64,000 nucleotides of DNA from 40CM-4-69-5 sp036556905 (GTDB taxonomy: Bacteria; Methylomirabilota; Methylomirabilia; Rokubacteriales; CSP1-6): positions 35,419 through 99,418 of the forward strand of contig DATBIM010000090.1 of NCBI GenBank assembly GCA_036556905.1, in the 5' to 3' direction. Below, one piece after another: positions 49,131-56,880 of this stretch; within the stretch, counting starts at the first letter, position 1; every line of letters starts with the position of its first letter. The notes beneath the pieces were generated by a model, which was not told the origin of the DNA, searched no databases, and saw only the letters and a list, made by a program, of their open reading frames with translations. The position numbers and the translations under genes were made by a program.

Positions 49131-49801
49131 GCACGGTCCTGGCCCCGCCCCGTCGGCCGCGCCCGTCGCGCGGCGCGGGTCGTCTCCCGCCGCCCCTGCC
49201 CCCGACCGGAGGCGGCGATGGTCGGGACGCAGACGGGGGGCCGCGGCGCACCGGTCTCGACAACGCGATTCTGGCCACGATGTTCCTGATCGCCGGCGAG
49301 GTGATGTTCTTCGCCGGGCTGGTCTCGGCCTTCTGGGTGCTGCGGCTCGCCGCTCCGGTGTGGCCGCCGCCCCTGCAACCCCGCCTCCCGGTGGAAGTGA
49401 CCGGCGTGAACACGCTGGTGCTGCTCGGGTCCAGCCTCGCCGTGTTTGCCGGGGTCCGGGCGCTGCGCGCGGGCTGGCACGGGGCCGCCCTTCGCCGGCT
49501 CGGGCTAGCGGCCGGCCTGGGCGCGTTGTTCCTGCTCATCCAGGGCTACGAGTGGGTCCGGCTCATCGGCTTCGGTCTCACCATGTCGTCGAGCACCTAC
49601 GGCGCCACGTTCTACACGCTCATCGGCGTCCACGGCGCCCACGTGCTGGCTGCCCTGGGCTGGCTCACCGTCACCCTGGTGCTGCTGGCGCGGGGTGGGT
49701 TCCCCGAGGGGCGGATGGCGACGGTGCGAGCCTGCGCCCTCTACTGGCACTTCGTGGTGATGCTGTGGCCGATCCTCTACGTGTCGGTCTATCTGTCATG
49801 A
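49127..49801 (+). CDS. Cytochrome c oxidase subunit III-like protein (first paralogue)
   Basis: A 224-residue protein starting at GTG. It has a Pro/Arg-rich N-terminal tail of about 40 residues and five predicted helices. The subunit III features are FLIAGEVMFFAGL, QGYEWVRLIGFGL, FYTLIGVHGAHVLA and the C-terminal YWHFVVMLWPILY. It differs clearly from the second copy at 50049, so they are not a recent duplication. It is probably a structural subunit of the oxidase. Confidence 0.9.
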   Translation: MSTVLAPPRRPRPSRGAGRLPPPLPPTGGGDGRDADGGPRRTGLDNAILATMFLIAGEVMFFAGLVSAFWVLRLAAPVWPPPLQPRLPVEVTGVNTLVLLGSSLAVFAGVRALRAGWHGAALRRLGLAAGLGALFLLIQGYEWVRLIGFGLTMSSSTYGATFYTLIGVHGAHVLAALGWLTVTLVLLARGGFPEGRMATVRACALYWHFVVMLWPILYVSVYLS

Positions 49802-50052
49802 AGATCCCCGCGCTCATCGCGCTCGTCCTGACGCTGGCCCCGACGGTTGCCGTTGCCTGTCCGGGATGTCTCAGCTCCGCCTACGGGGATCGCACGTTCA
49901 ACTGGGCCTTCCTGGGCCTGCTGATCATGCCCTTCCTCGTGGCCGCCGCCATCGGCGGCGTCCTTGTCTACGCCTACTCCCGCTCGCGATCCCGGCGCCG
50001 CCTCGTGGCCGGCCGGCTGTCGAGCGACTACCAACCAGAGGAGACGACATGA
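49798..50052 (+). CDS. 84-residue exported CxxC membrane protein, unknown function
   Basis: The ATG at 49798 overlaps the previous stop by four bases and the stop overlaps the next start, so this is a coupled operon member. It has a signal peptide (IPALIALVLTLAPTVAVA), then CPGC immediately after the predicted cleavage point, one membrane helix (FLGLLIMPFLVAAAIGGVLVY) and a very basic tail (SRSRSRRR). The exposed CPGC could bind copper or act in disulfide chemistry during CuA or CuB assembly; this is inferred from location only. Confidence 0.8.
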   Translation: MKIPALIALVLTLAPTVAVACPGCLSSAYGDRTFNWAFLGLLIMPFLVAAAIGGVLVYAYSRSRSRRRLVAGRLSSDYQPEETT

Positions 50053-50663
50053 GCCAGGCTGCGGTGCATTCGGCGGTCGAGCCGGCCGAGACCCCGCTCA
50101 CCCCGGAGAGCTGGGGAAAGCTGGGGATGTGGATCTTCCTGGTCGGCGATGCCGTGGGCTTCGGCGTGCTGCTGGCGTCCTACGGGGCCATGCGCGCCAC
50201 CAGCGCCGACTGGCCCAGCCCCTACGAGGTGCTCGGCATCAACCTGACGGCGTTCATGACGTTCCTGCTCATCTGCTCCAGCGTGACCATGGTGAAGGCG
50301 CTGGAGTGGCTGGGCCGCGGCGATCGCATCCGTTGCCGGACGTTCCTGGCCGGAACGGCGATCGGGGGGGCGATCTTCGTGGGGCTGCAGGCCTACGAGT
50401 GGTCGAAGCTGATCCACGAGGGGTTGCACATCAACGGCAATCCCTGGGGGGCGAGCCTGTTCGGCACCTCGTTCTTCCTGGTCACGGGATTCCACGGCCT
50501 GCACGTGACCGGCGGCGTGATCTACCTGCTGGCGATGATCCGTTACGTGACCAACCGGCCCGCTCCCATGGCCAGCTACAACGCCGTGGAGATCACTGGA
50601 CTGTACTGGCACTTCGTCGATCTGGTCTGGATCATGGTGTTCACCTTCATGTATCTGCTCTAG
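50049..50663 (+). CDS. Cytochrome c oxidase subunit III (second paralogue)
   Basis: A 204-residue membrane protein with five helices and the subunit III marks WIFLVGDAVGFG, LQAYEWSKL, LVTGFHGLHVTGG and YWHFVDLVWIMVF. Its ATG overlaps the preceding stop. With the first paralogue this gives two subunit III-type proteins in one oxidase operon, an arrangement I recall from some quinol/cytochrome oxidases of deep-branching bacteria. Confidence 0.93.
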   Translation: MSQAAVHSAVEPAETPLTPESWGKLGMWIFLVGDAVGFGVLLASYGAMRATSADWPSPYEVLGINLTAFMTFLLICSSVTMVKALEWLGRGDRIRCRTFLAGTAIGGAIFVGLQAYEWSKLIHEGLHINGNPWGASLFGTSFFLVTGFHGLHVTGGVIYLLAMIRYVTNRPAPMASYNAVEITGLYWHFVDLVWIMVFTFMYLL

Positions 50664-50676
50664 GGGGCGGGAAGCG

Positions 50677-51015
50677 ATGACGGCGACGACGGCGGCGGCC
50701 CACAAGCACCCCAACTACATGATGATTTTCTGGTGGCTGGCCATCCTCACGGTCATCGAGCTGGCCGTGATCTTCCTGCCAATGGCCAAGTTCACCATCG
50801 GCGTGCTCCTGGTGGCGCTGGCCCTGGGCAAGGCCGCGCTCGTCGCCATGTACTTCATGCACCTGCGCTTCGAGGTTCGGACCATGGGGCTCATCGCCGT
50901 CACGCCCCTGGCCATCGCCACGCTCCTGGTCTTCCTGCTCCTGCCCGACGGGTTCGCCGTCGCTCACAAGAGCGTTCCCAAGAAGCCTGCCGCGGCGGCG
51001 CCCGCCAAACACTGA
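50677..51015 (+). CDS. Cytochrome c oxidase subunit IV-type protein
   Basis: A 112-residue protein with three helices and the family segment VAMYFMHLRFE. The C-terminus is Lys/Pro/Ala-rich. It follows the second subunit III gene by 13 bases. Prokaryotic subunit IV stabilises the complex. Confidence 0.88.
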   Translation: MTATTAAAHKHPNYMMIFWWLAILTVIELAVIFLPMAKFTIGVLLVALALGKAALVAMYFMHLRFEVRTMGLIAVTPLAIATLLVFLLLPDGFAVAHKSVPKKPAAAAPAKH

Positions 51016-51023
51016 CGTGCACC

Positions 51024-51452
51024 GTGCTGGCCGAGTCGCTGCTGGCCCGGGCCGCCCGGATCTTCGGGTGGGCGGTGCGCCTGCGCTGCCCGCGCTGTGG
51101 GGCGACACCGCTGTTTGCCGGCCCGCCCCCGAGCCCGGAGCCGGTGGGCCTGCTCCGGCGTGGGCTGCGGCCGTTCACGGGCTGGTTCGTCATGGAATCG
51201 CAGTGCCTGTTCTGCGGCCTGCGCTACGAGCGGGCCCAGGGCTATTTCGTGGGCGCCATCTACATCAACTACGCGGTCACGGCGAGCATCGCGCTCGGCG
51301 GCTATTTCCTGCTGCGAGCCTGGGCGGACCTCTCCACCGGAGCCCAGTTCGCGATCTGGGTGCCGTTTCTGCTGGTCTTCCCGTTGTGGTTCTTCCGGTG
51401 GAGCCGCAGCCTGTGGCTAGGGCTCATGTATTTCCTGAGCCCGGACGCGTGA
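51024..51452 (+). CDS. DUF983 family protein
   Basis: A 142-residue protein with GTG start at 51024. CPRCG near the N-terminus and CLFCG after it form a zinc-ribbon-like pair, followed by two membrane helices (YINYAVTASIALGGYFLL and FAIWVPFLLVFPLWFF, each in part). DUF983 proteins commonly sit in oxidase operons. The function is unknown; a role in oxidase assembly is a reasonable inference. The stop overlaps the next ATG by one base. Confidence 0.88.
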   Translation: MLAESLLARAARIFGWAVRLRCPRCGATPLFAGPPPSPEPVGLLRRGLRPFTGWFVMESQCLFCGLRYERAQGYFVGAIYINYAVTASIALGGYFLLRAWADLSTGAQFAIWVPFLLVFPLWFFRWSRSLWLGLMYFLSPDA

Positions 51453-52213
51453 TGAGCGTGGTGCTGGCGGCGCTCCTGGTGCTGCTGGTGGCCGGACCCG
51501 CCGGCGCAACCTACGAAGAAGTGGCGGTGCCCGACGGGGGGACCCTGAGCGGGGTCGTCCGGTTTGCCGGAGCGCCGCCGAAGCTCGAACCCATCCGGGT
51601 CAACAAGAACCGTGAGGTTTGCGGGGAGTCCAAGGAGTCCGAGGCGCTGGTGGTGGGGACCGACCTCGGCGTGGTGGGCAGTGTCATCCTGATCGAGGGG
51701 ATCACCCGGGGCAAGAAGGCCGAGGGGCAGCTTCTCATCGACAACCTCCGGTGTCTGTTCGTCCCCCACGTCAGCGCCCTCATGGCCGGCACCCGGGCCC
51801 GCGTCCGCAATTCCGACGCGATCCTGCACAACACGCACGGCTTCCACGGGGCGGGCGCGGGACGGCAGACGGTGTTCAACCTGGCCCTGCCCAGCGCCGG
51901 CCAGGTGATCGAGATCACCCGGAAGCTCACCAGGCCCGGTCCCGTCCGGGTCCTGTGTGACGCCCATCCTCACATGTTCGCCTGGGTGTACGTGCACACC
52001 AGCCCCTACGTCACGGTCAGCGACGCGCGGGGCGCCTATCGCATCGCCGGGGTCCCGCCAGGAGCCTACCGGGTCACGATGTGGCACGAGGGCTTCCGGC
52101 CCAAGGGCGTCGACCGGGACGGGCGCCCGATCTACGACGAGCCCACGATCGTGACGAAAGACGTCACCATTCGGCCCCTTGGCACGAGTGCCGTCGATTT
52201 CGAGCTGCGGTAG
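51452..52213 (+). CDS. Exported cupredoxin-like protein, paralogue of the one at 43918
   Basis: A 253-residue protein with a signal peptide (VVLAALLVLLVAGPAGA). Copper ligands are His126 in ILHNTH and the Cys169-x2-His172-x2-Met175 cluster; shared landmarks with the first paralogue are VCG, CLFVPHV/CKFVPHV, VRNSDAILHN/IKNSDGVLHN and VPPGAYRV/VPAGKHKV. A C-terminal carboxypeptidase-regulatory-like beta domain follows. The two copper proteins bracket the aa3 operon, which suggests two electron entry or exit points, or one for copper delivery. Confidence 0.85.
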   Translation: MSVVLAALLVLLVAGPAGATYEEVAVPDGGTLSGVVRFAGAPPKLEPIRVNKNREVCGESKESEALVVGTDLGVVGSVILIEGITRGKKAEGQLLIDNLRCLFVPHVSALMAGTRARVRNSDAILHNTHGFHGAGAGRQTVFNLALPSAGQVIEITRKLTRPGPVRVLCDAHPHMFAWVYVHTSPYVTVSDARGAYRIAGVPPGAYRVTMWHEGFRPKGVDRDGRPIYDEPTIVTKDVTIRPLGTSAVDFELR

Positions 52214-52283
52214 TGCGAGGTGAGCCGCGCCGAGCGGCGAGCCGAGCGGTGAGATGGTTCGAAGATGTAATCGAGGAGGAAGC

Positions 52284-54182
52284 ATGTACAGGCACATCTA
52301 CGTTCCCGTCGACAACTCGGCGCACTCGAACCGGGCGATCGACCTCGCCGTGGAGTTGGGGCAGGCCCTGGGGGCGCGGCTGACGGGCTGTCACGTCTAC
52401 GCCGCTCGCCTGCACGACTACCGCTTCAAACAGATGGAGTACACGCTGCCCGAGGAGTACAAGGACGAGCAGGAGCTGGAGCGGCAGCGCAAGATCCATG
52501 ACTCGCTCATCGCCATGGGCTTGCAGCTCATCTCCGACTCCTACCTCGACGTGATGGCTGGCCGCGCGGCCGCCGCCGGTCTGGCCTGGGAGGCCAAGAC
52601 CTTCGACGGCAAGCACTACAAGGCGCTCATCGACGACGCGCTCGCTTCCGACTACGACCTCGTCATCATGGGCGCTCTGGGCATGGGCGCCGTCAAGGAC
52701 AGCCAGCTGGGATCGGTCACCGAGCGCTTCGTGCGCCGGGTGGCCACCGACACCCTGGTCGTCCGCAATCACGACGCCCTCCGCGACCAGCAGGGGGCCA
52801 TCGTGGTGGGCCTCGACGGCTCCCCCCAGTCGTTCCACGGCCTCAAGATCGGCATCGCGCTGAGCCGAGCCCTGGGGCGGCCCCTGCACGCGGTGGCCGT
52901 CTATGACCCCTATCTGCACTACGCCATGTTCAACGGCATCGTGGGCGTCCTGAACGAGAAGGCCTCCAAGATCTTCCGCTTCAAGGAACAGGAGCAGCTC
53001 CACGAGGAGATCATCGACACCGGGCTGGCCAAGATTTATCAATCGCACCTCGAAATCGGGCGCAAGCTGGCCGCCGACGACGGGGTCGATCTCGCCATCA
53101 CCTTGCTCGACGGCAAGTGTTTCGAGAAGATCCTGACCTTCGCCCGCAAGGAGCAGCCCTGGCTGCTGATCCTCGGACGGATCGGGGTGCACTCCGAGGA
53201 GCGGGAGGTCGACCTCGGCTCCAACACCGAGAACCTCCTGCGGCTGGCCCCCTGTAACGTCCTCCTCACCGGAGGGCGCTTCTACCCGCCGCTCGACGTT
53301 AAGGCCGAGGAGATCATCGCCTGGACCGAGGAGGCGGAAGCTCGCATGGAGCGGGTTCCCCCCCAGGTCAAGGGTGTGGCCCGCACCGCCCTGCTCCGCT
53401 ATGCCATCGAGCAGGGGCACACCGTGATCACCAACAAGGTCATCGACGAGGCCATGGCCATCTTCATGCCCACCCGCATGGCCGAGAAGATGCAGATCCT
53501 GGCCGAGGACGTGGCGGTGGCCCGGCTCCGCGCCGAGCAGGCGGCGGTGACGGCCATCTGCTCGGTGTGTGGCTACACCGTCAAGGGCCCCAACCCGGTG
53601 GTGGTCTGTCCCGTGTGCCGGGCCTCGGCCGATCGCTTCCAGGTCGTCTCCCGCGACGTGGTGGAGGCCATCGCCACGCAGGAGGGCGGAATCGAGGAAG
53701 AAGAGTCGCTGCCCGGGGTGGCCGTGAAGTGGTCGGCGGATGCCCGCGACGCGCTCCGCGAGGTCAGCGACGCGTACCTGCGCCGGCGGGCCAAGGCTCG
53801 GGTCGAGAAGTACGCGCGCTCCAGGAAGATCCCCGTCATCACCTGTGCGCTGGCCTTGCCGATCATCGAGGACACCGTCGGTCGTGACAAGCTGGGGGCG
53901 GGCTGGGACACCCTGCTGGCCAAGACTCGGTTCGAGCCCGCCGAGGCGCCAGCGCCGGAGCAGCCGGGAGCCTTCGCCTGGACCGAGGAAGCCACCGCGC
54001 GCCTGAACCGGGTCCCGGCCGGCTTCATGCGCGACATGACGCGGGAGGAGATCGAGAAGGTCGCCACCGCCAAGGGCGTCGGCGCCATCGATCTGGCCTT
54101 GTGCGAGGAGGGGATTGGCCACGCGCGGCAGCTCATGAACGAGGTCATTGCCGGGTACGTCTCGACGAAGACGCCGCGCTGA
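52284..54182 (+). CDS. Universal-stress / PCP_red / rubredoxin-like multidomain fusion
   Basis: A 632-residue cytoplasmic protein; the start is fixed by GAGGAGGA just upstream of the ATG at 52284. USP domain 1 spans about 1-161 (ATP motif Gly130-x2-Gly133-x9-Gly143-Ser) and USP domain 2 about 172-330 (Gly298, Gly301, Gly312-Ser). Then come three copies of a helical W(T/S)xxAxxR(M/L) module at 346-393, 483-530 and 566-615 that matches the C-terminal PCP_red domain of dark protochlorophyllide reductase. A CSVC/CPVC rubredoxin-like site (Cys426, 429, 442, 445) sits between the first and second. No chlorophyll genes are present. Function unknown; perhaps nucleotide-responsive handling of a redox cofactor. 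Confidence 0.85.
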   Translation: MYRHIYVPVDNSAHSNRAIDLAVELGQALGARLTGCHVYAARLHDYRFKQMEYTLPEEYKDEQELERQRKIHDSLIAMGLQLISDSYLDVMAGRAAAAGLAWEAKTFDGKHYKALIDDALASDYDLVIMGALGMGAVKDSQLGSVTERFVRRVATDTLVVRNHDALRDQQGAIVVGLDGSPQSFHGLKIGIALSRALGRPLHAVAVYDPYLHYAMFNGIVGVLNEKASKIFRFKEQEQLHEEIIDTGLAKIYQSHLEIGRKLAADDGVDLAITLLDGKCFEKILTFARKEQPWLLILGRIGVHSEEREVDLGSNTENLLRLAPCNVLLTGGRFYPPLDVKAEEIIAWTEEAEARMERVPPQVKGVARTALLRYAIEQGHTVITNKVIDEAMAIFMPTRMAEKMQILAEDVAVARLRAEQAAVTAICSVCGYTVKGPNPVVVCPVCRASADRFQVVSRDVVEAIATQEGGIEEEESLPGVAVKWSADARDALREVSDAYLRRRAKARVEKYARSRKIPVITCALALPIIEDTVGRDKLGAGWDTLLAKTRFEPAEAPAPEQPGAFAWTEEATARLNRVPAGFMRDMTREEIEKVATAKGVGAIDLALCEEGIGHARQLMNEVIAGYVSTKTPR

Positions 54183-54201
54183 GGGCTCGGGGCCCGGCAC
54201 C

Positions 54202-55512
54202 GTGGAGCCCTTCACCGCCTACAGCGTGTCGTGGAACCTCACCCAGCGGTGTAATCTGGAGTGCGCGCACTGCTACATGTCGGCCTTTGCCGGCGCCGAC
54301 ACGCGCGACGAGCTCACCACGGCCGAATGCCGGCGGGTGATCGATGAGATCGCCCAGGTCAACCCCAACGTCTTCCTCATCCTCACCGGGGGGGAGCCGC
54401 TCCTGCGCCGTGACCTCTGGGAGATCGCCGCCTACGCCGCCGAGAAGCGGTTCACCACCGTGCTCGGAACCAACGGCGTGCTGCTGCGGGAGCGGGAGGC
54501 TGCGCTCATGCGCGCCCATGGCGTGCTCGGCGCCTCCATCAGCCTGGACTCCACCGACGCCGCCCGGCACGATGCGTTTCGTCACCTCCCCGGCGCCTGG
54601 CAGGGGGCCGTGCGGGCTACGCGGACGCTGCGCGACGCCGACCTCGACTTCTCGCTGCACATGTCGGTGACGGACTGGAACGTGCGTGAGGTCCCCGCGA
54701 TGATCGATCTGGCCCGCGAGCTGGGCGCCAGAGTGCTGAACTTCTTCTTTCTGGTCAGAACGGGGCGGGGGCGGGACCTCAGCGACATCGATGCCTCCGC
54801 CTACGAGCGGATTCTGACGCACCTGGCGACCGCTCAAGGCGTAGGCTCGGCGGAGCGCTTCGAAGACCCCTGGTCCCTGCCGGTGGGCCGGGCCGATGGT
54901 CTCTTGATCCGGGCCAAGTGCGCGCCCCACTTCCGTCGCATCCTCTGGCAGCTCAACCCCGAGTCGCCGCTCCTGAAGAACTACGCCCACGGCTCCTGTC
55001 CGGCCGGCAAGTACTACTGTCGGATCACCCCCCAGGGTGACGTCACCCCGTGCCCCTACATGCCAGTGGCGGCCGGCAATCTGCGGCGTACGTCCTTCGC
55101 CCAGCTGTGGCGCGAGGCCCCCGTGTTCGCCGACCTCCGGGAGCCTGCGCTCGGTGGCCGCTGTGGGGCCTGCGAGTTCGCCAAGGTCTGCGGTGGCTGC
55201 CGGTGTCGCGCCTACGCGACCTCCGGCGACTATCTCGCCGAGGATCCCGCCTGCGCCTATCAACCGGGGGCTCATGGCGGGCGGGTGATCGAGTTGCCGG
55301 CCACGCTCACGTTTGGTTTGCCCGTGGCCTTCGAGCTCGTGTGGGACGAGGCGGCGCGCGCCCGGATGCAAGCGATCCCCTCCTTCGCGCGCGGCATGGT
55401 GGTGAAGGCGGTGGAGGCCTACGCCCGGCGCCGCGGCGAGCGCGTCGTCACGCCCGGGCTGCTGGCCGACGCGCGTTCCAAGTGGGGAAGCCGCTTCCGC
55501 CCCCAGGCCTAG
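54202..55512 (+). CDS. Radical SAM-SPASM protein with C-terminal PCP_red-type domain
   Basis: A 436-residue enzyme from GTG at 54202, 19 bases after the previous stop; an ATG at 54148 would overlap the upstream gene. The 4Fe-4S site is CNLECAHC (Cys17, Cys21, Cys24), followed by LTGGEPLL. A SPASM region with many Cys (SCPAGKYYC, CPYMP, CGACEFAKVCGGCRC) binds auxiliary clusters. Residues about 375-430 read VWDEAARARMQAIP and onward, the same module as in the preceding protein. It resembles NirJ/AhbD-type heme-modifying enzymes, so a tetrapyrrole substrate is plausible but unproven. Confidence 0.88.
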   Translation: MEPFTAYSVSWNLTQRCNLECAHCYMSAFAGADTRDELTTAECRRVIDEIAQVNPNVFLILTGGEPLLRRDLWEIAAYAAEKRFTTVLGTNGVLLREREAALMRAHGVLGASISLDSTDAARHDAFRHLPGAWQGAVRATRTLRDADLDFSLHMSVTDWNVREVPAMIDLARELGARVLNFFFLVRTGRGRDLSDIDASAYERILTHLATAQGVGSAERFEDPWSLPVGRADGLLIRAKCAPHFRRILWQLNPESPLLKNYAHGSCPAGKYYCRITPQGDVTPCPYMPVAAGNLRRTSFAQLWREAPVFADLREPALGGRCGACEFAKVCGGCRCRAYATSGDYLAEDPACAYQPGAHGGRVIELPATLTFGLPVAFELVWDEAARARMQAIPSFARGMVVKAVEAYARRRGERVVTPGLLADARSKWGSRFRPQA

Positions 55513-55514
55513 CC

Positions 55515-55943
55515 GTGGCCCGCGACAGCTTCCACATCGCCGCCCGCGCCTACTTCCTGTACGGCCTGGTCTATCTGATGGGTGGCCTGTACCTGGTCAT
55601 TCACGGTGTCGGCGCACGGGGCTCCCGGGTGACGGCCAGCGTGGAGTGGGCAGCCATCGGGCTGGTGCTCCTGTTCGGGATTCCCTACCTGCTGAGCCGC
55701 CGGCGGATGTGGTTCGAGCGCTGGGTCCTGAGCCGCCGCGACTTCGCTCGCCTCCTGGCCCTGCTCATGGCCGTTCGAGCCTGGGCGGTGTTGCGGGTCG
55801 CCCTCCGGCCAGAAGCGGCAGCGGTGGCCGCCCCGTGGGGCGGGGAGCTGTCCTTCCGGGTGGGCGCGGCGGTGTTCTTCGTGGTCACGGTGGCCGCCCT
55901 GATCCTCGTGGCGCGGGCGGCGTGGCAGCGGGAGCTCGTGTGA
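55515..55943 (+). CDS. Four-helix membrane protein, unknown function
   Basis: A 142-residue protein starting with GTG two bases after the radical SAM gene. It has about four membrane helices (YFLYGLVYLMGGLYLV, AIGLVLLFGIPYLL, LLALLMAVRAWAVL and VFFVVTVAALILVARA). No conserved motif is recognised. Its position between the radical SAM and Mrp genes suggests it belongs to the same module. Confidence 0.7.
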   Translation: MARDSFHIAARAYFLYGLVYLMGGLYLVIHGVGARGSRVTASVEWAAIGLVLLFGIPYLLSRRRMWFERWVLSRRDFARLLALLMAVRAWAVLRVALRPEAAAVAAPWGGELSFRVGAAVFFVVTVAALILVARAAWQRELV

Positions 55944-56025
55944 GGGAACGTCGTGAAAAAGTATGTGGCAGTGCGAGCCGCAGGACGGCCGCGAGGCCGC
56001 AGGCGGAGCGCGTCCGAGGCGAGCG

Positions 56026-56880
56026 GTGAAAAAGTATAAGGACATCGTCGGCGACGGCGGCTCCGACGTCGTCGGCCAGGTGCGTGAGCAGCACGAGCGG
56101 ATGCGCCGCCGCCTGGCCGCCGTCCGTCACGTCGTTGCCGTCGTCTCCGGCAAGGGTGGCGTGGGTAAATCGACTCTGACTGGCGGCCTGGCCTGCGCGC
56201 TGGGGCTGGCCGGCTGGCACGTGGGGGTGCTCGACGCCGATCTCAACGGCCCCACGATGGCCAAGATCCTGGGAGTGCGCGGCCAGCGTCTGACCGTCGT
56301 CGGCGACGCCGTCGAGCCTCCCCGCTCGGCGCTCGGGATCAAGGTGATGTCGATGGATCTCCTGCTGGCCTCGGATGCCGCCCCGCTGGCCTGGCAAGCG
56401 CCGACGCAGGACGAGGCTCACACGTGGCGGGGCAGCATGGAGGCCCAGGCTCTGCGGGAGTTCCTGGCCGACACCGCTTGGGGATCGCTCGACGCGCTCA
56501 TCGTCGACCTGCCGCCGGGCACCGATCGCCTGGCCACGGTGACCTCGCTGGTGCCGACGACCGCGATCGTGGTGGTCACGATTCCCTCCGACCTCTCTCA
56601 GCTGGTGGTGCGAAAGTCGATCACGGTGGCGCGGAGCACGGGAGCTCCGGTGCTGGGGCTGGTCGAGAACATGGCCGGGCTCTTGTCCGGGCCGGATGCC
56701 TCGGTTCTGGCGGATGAGGCCGGGATTCCCTTCCTGGGCCGCGTTCCCTTCGATCGCGCCCTGGCGCTGGCCGCCGACCGTGGTGACCCTCTGGTCGCGA
56801 CCCCTGCGGACGGCGAAGCCGCCCGTGCTCTCGCTGCTATCGCCGCGCGGGTGCGCGCGGCCCTGTCGCTACAGGCCTGA
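56026..56880 (+). CDS. Mrp/ApbC/NBP35-family P-loop ATPase
   Basis: A 284-residue ATPase of the Fe-S carrier class. The deviant Walker A is GKGGVGKST, with VGVLDADLNGPTM (switch region) and IVDLPPGTDR following. I see no CxxC pair in the C-terminal half, so cluster binding by the usual Cys pair is not evident. I took the GTG at 56026 (KKYKDIVGDG). The Fe-S-rich radical SAM gene just upstream makes cluster loading its likely job. Confidence 0.88.
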   Translation: MKKYKDIVGDGGSDVVGQVREQHERMRRRLAAVRHVVAVVSGKGGVGKSTLTGGLACALGLAGWHVGVLDADLNGPTMAKILGVRGQRLTVVGDAVEPPRSALGIKVMSMDLLLASDAAPLAWQAPTQDEAHTWRGSMEAQALREFLADTAWGSLDALIVDLPPGTDRLATVTSLVPTTAIVVVTIPSDLSQLVVRKSITVARSTGAPVLGLVENMAGLLSGPDASVLADEAGIPFLGRVPFDRALALAADRGDPLVATPADGEAARALAAIAARVRAALSLQA

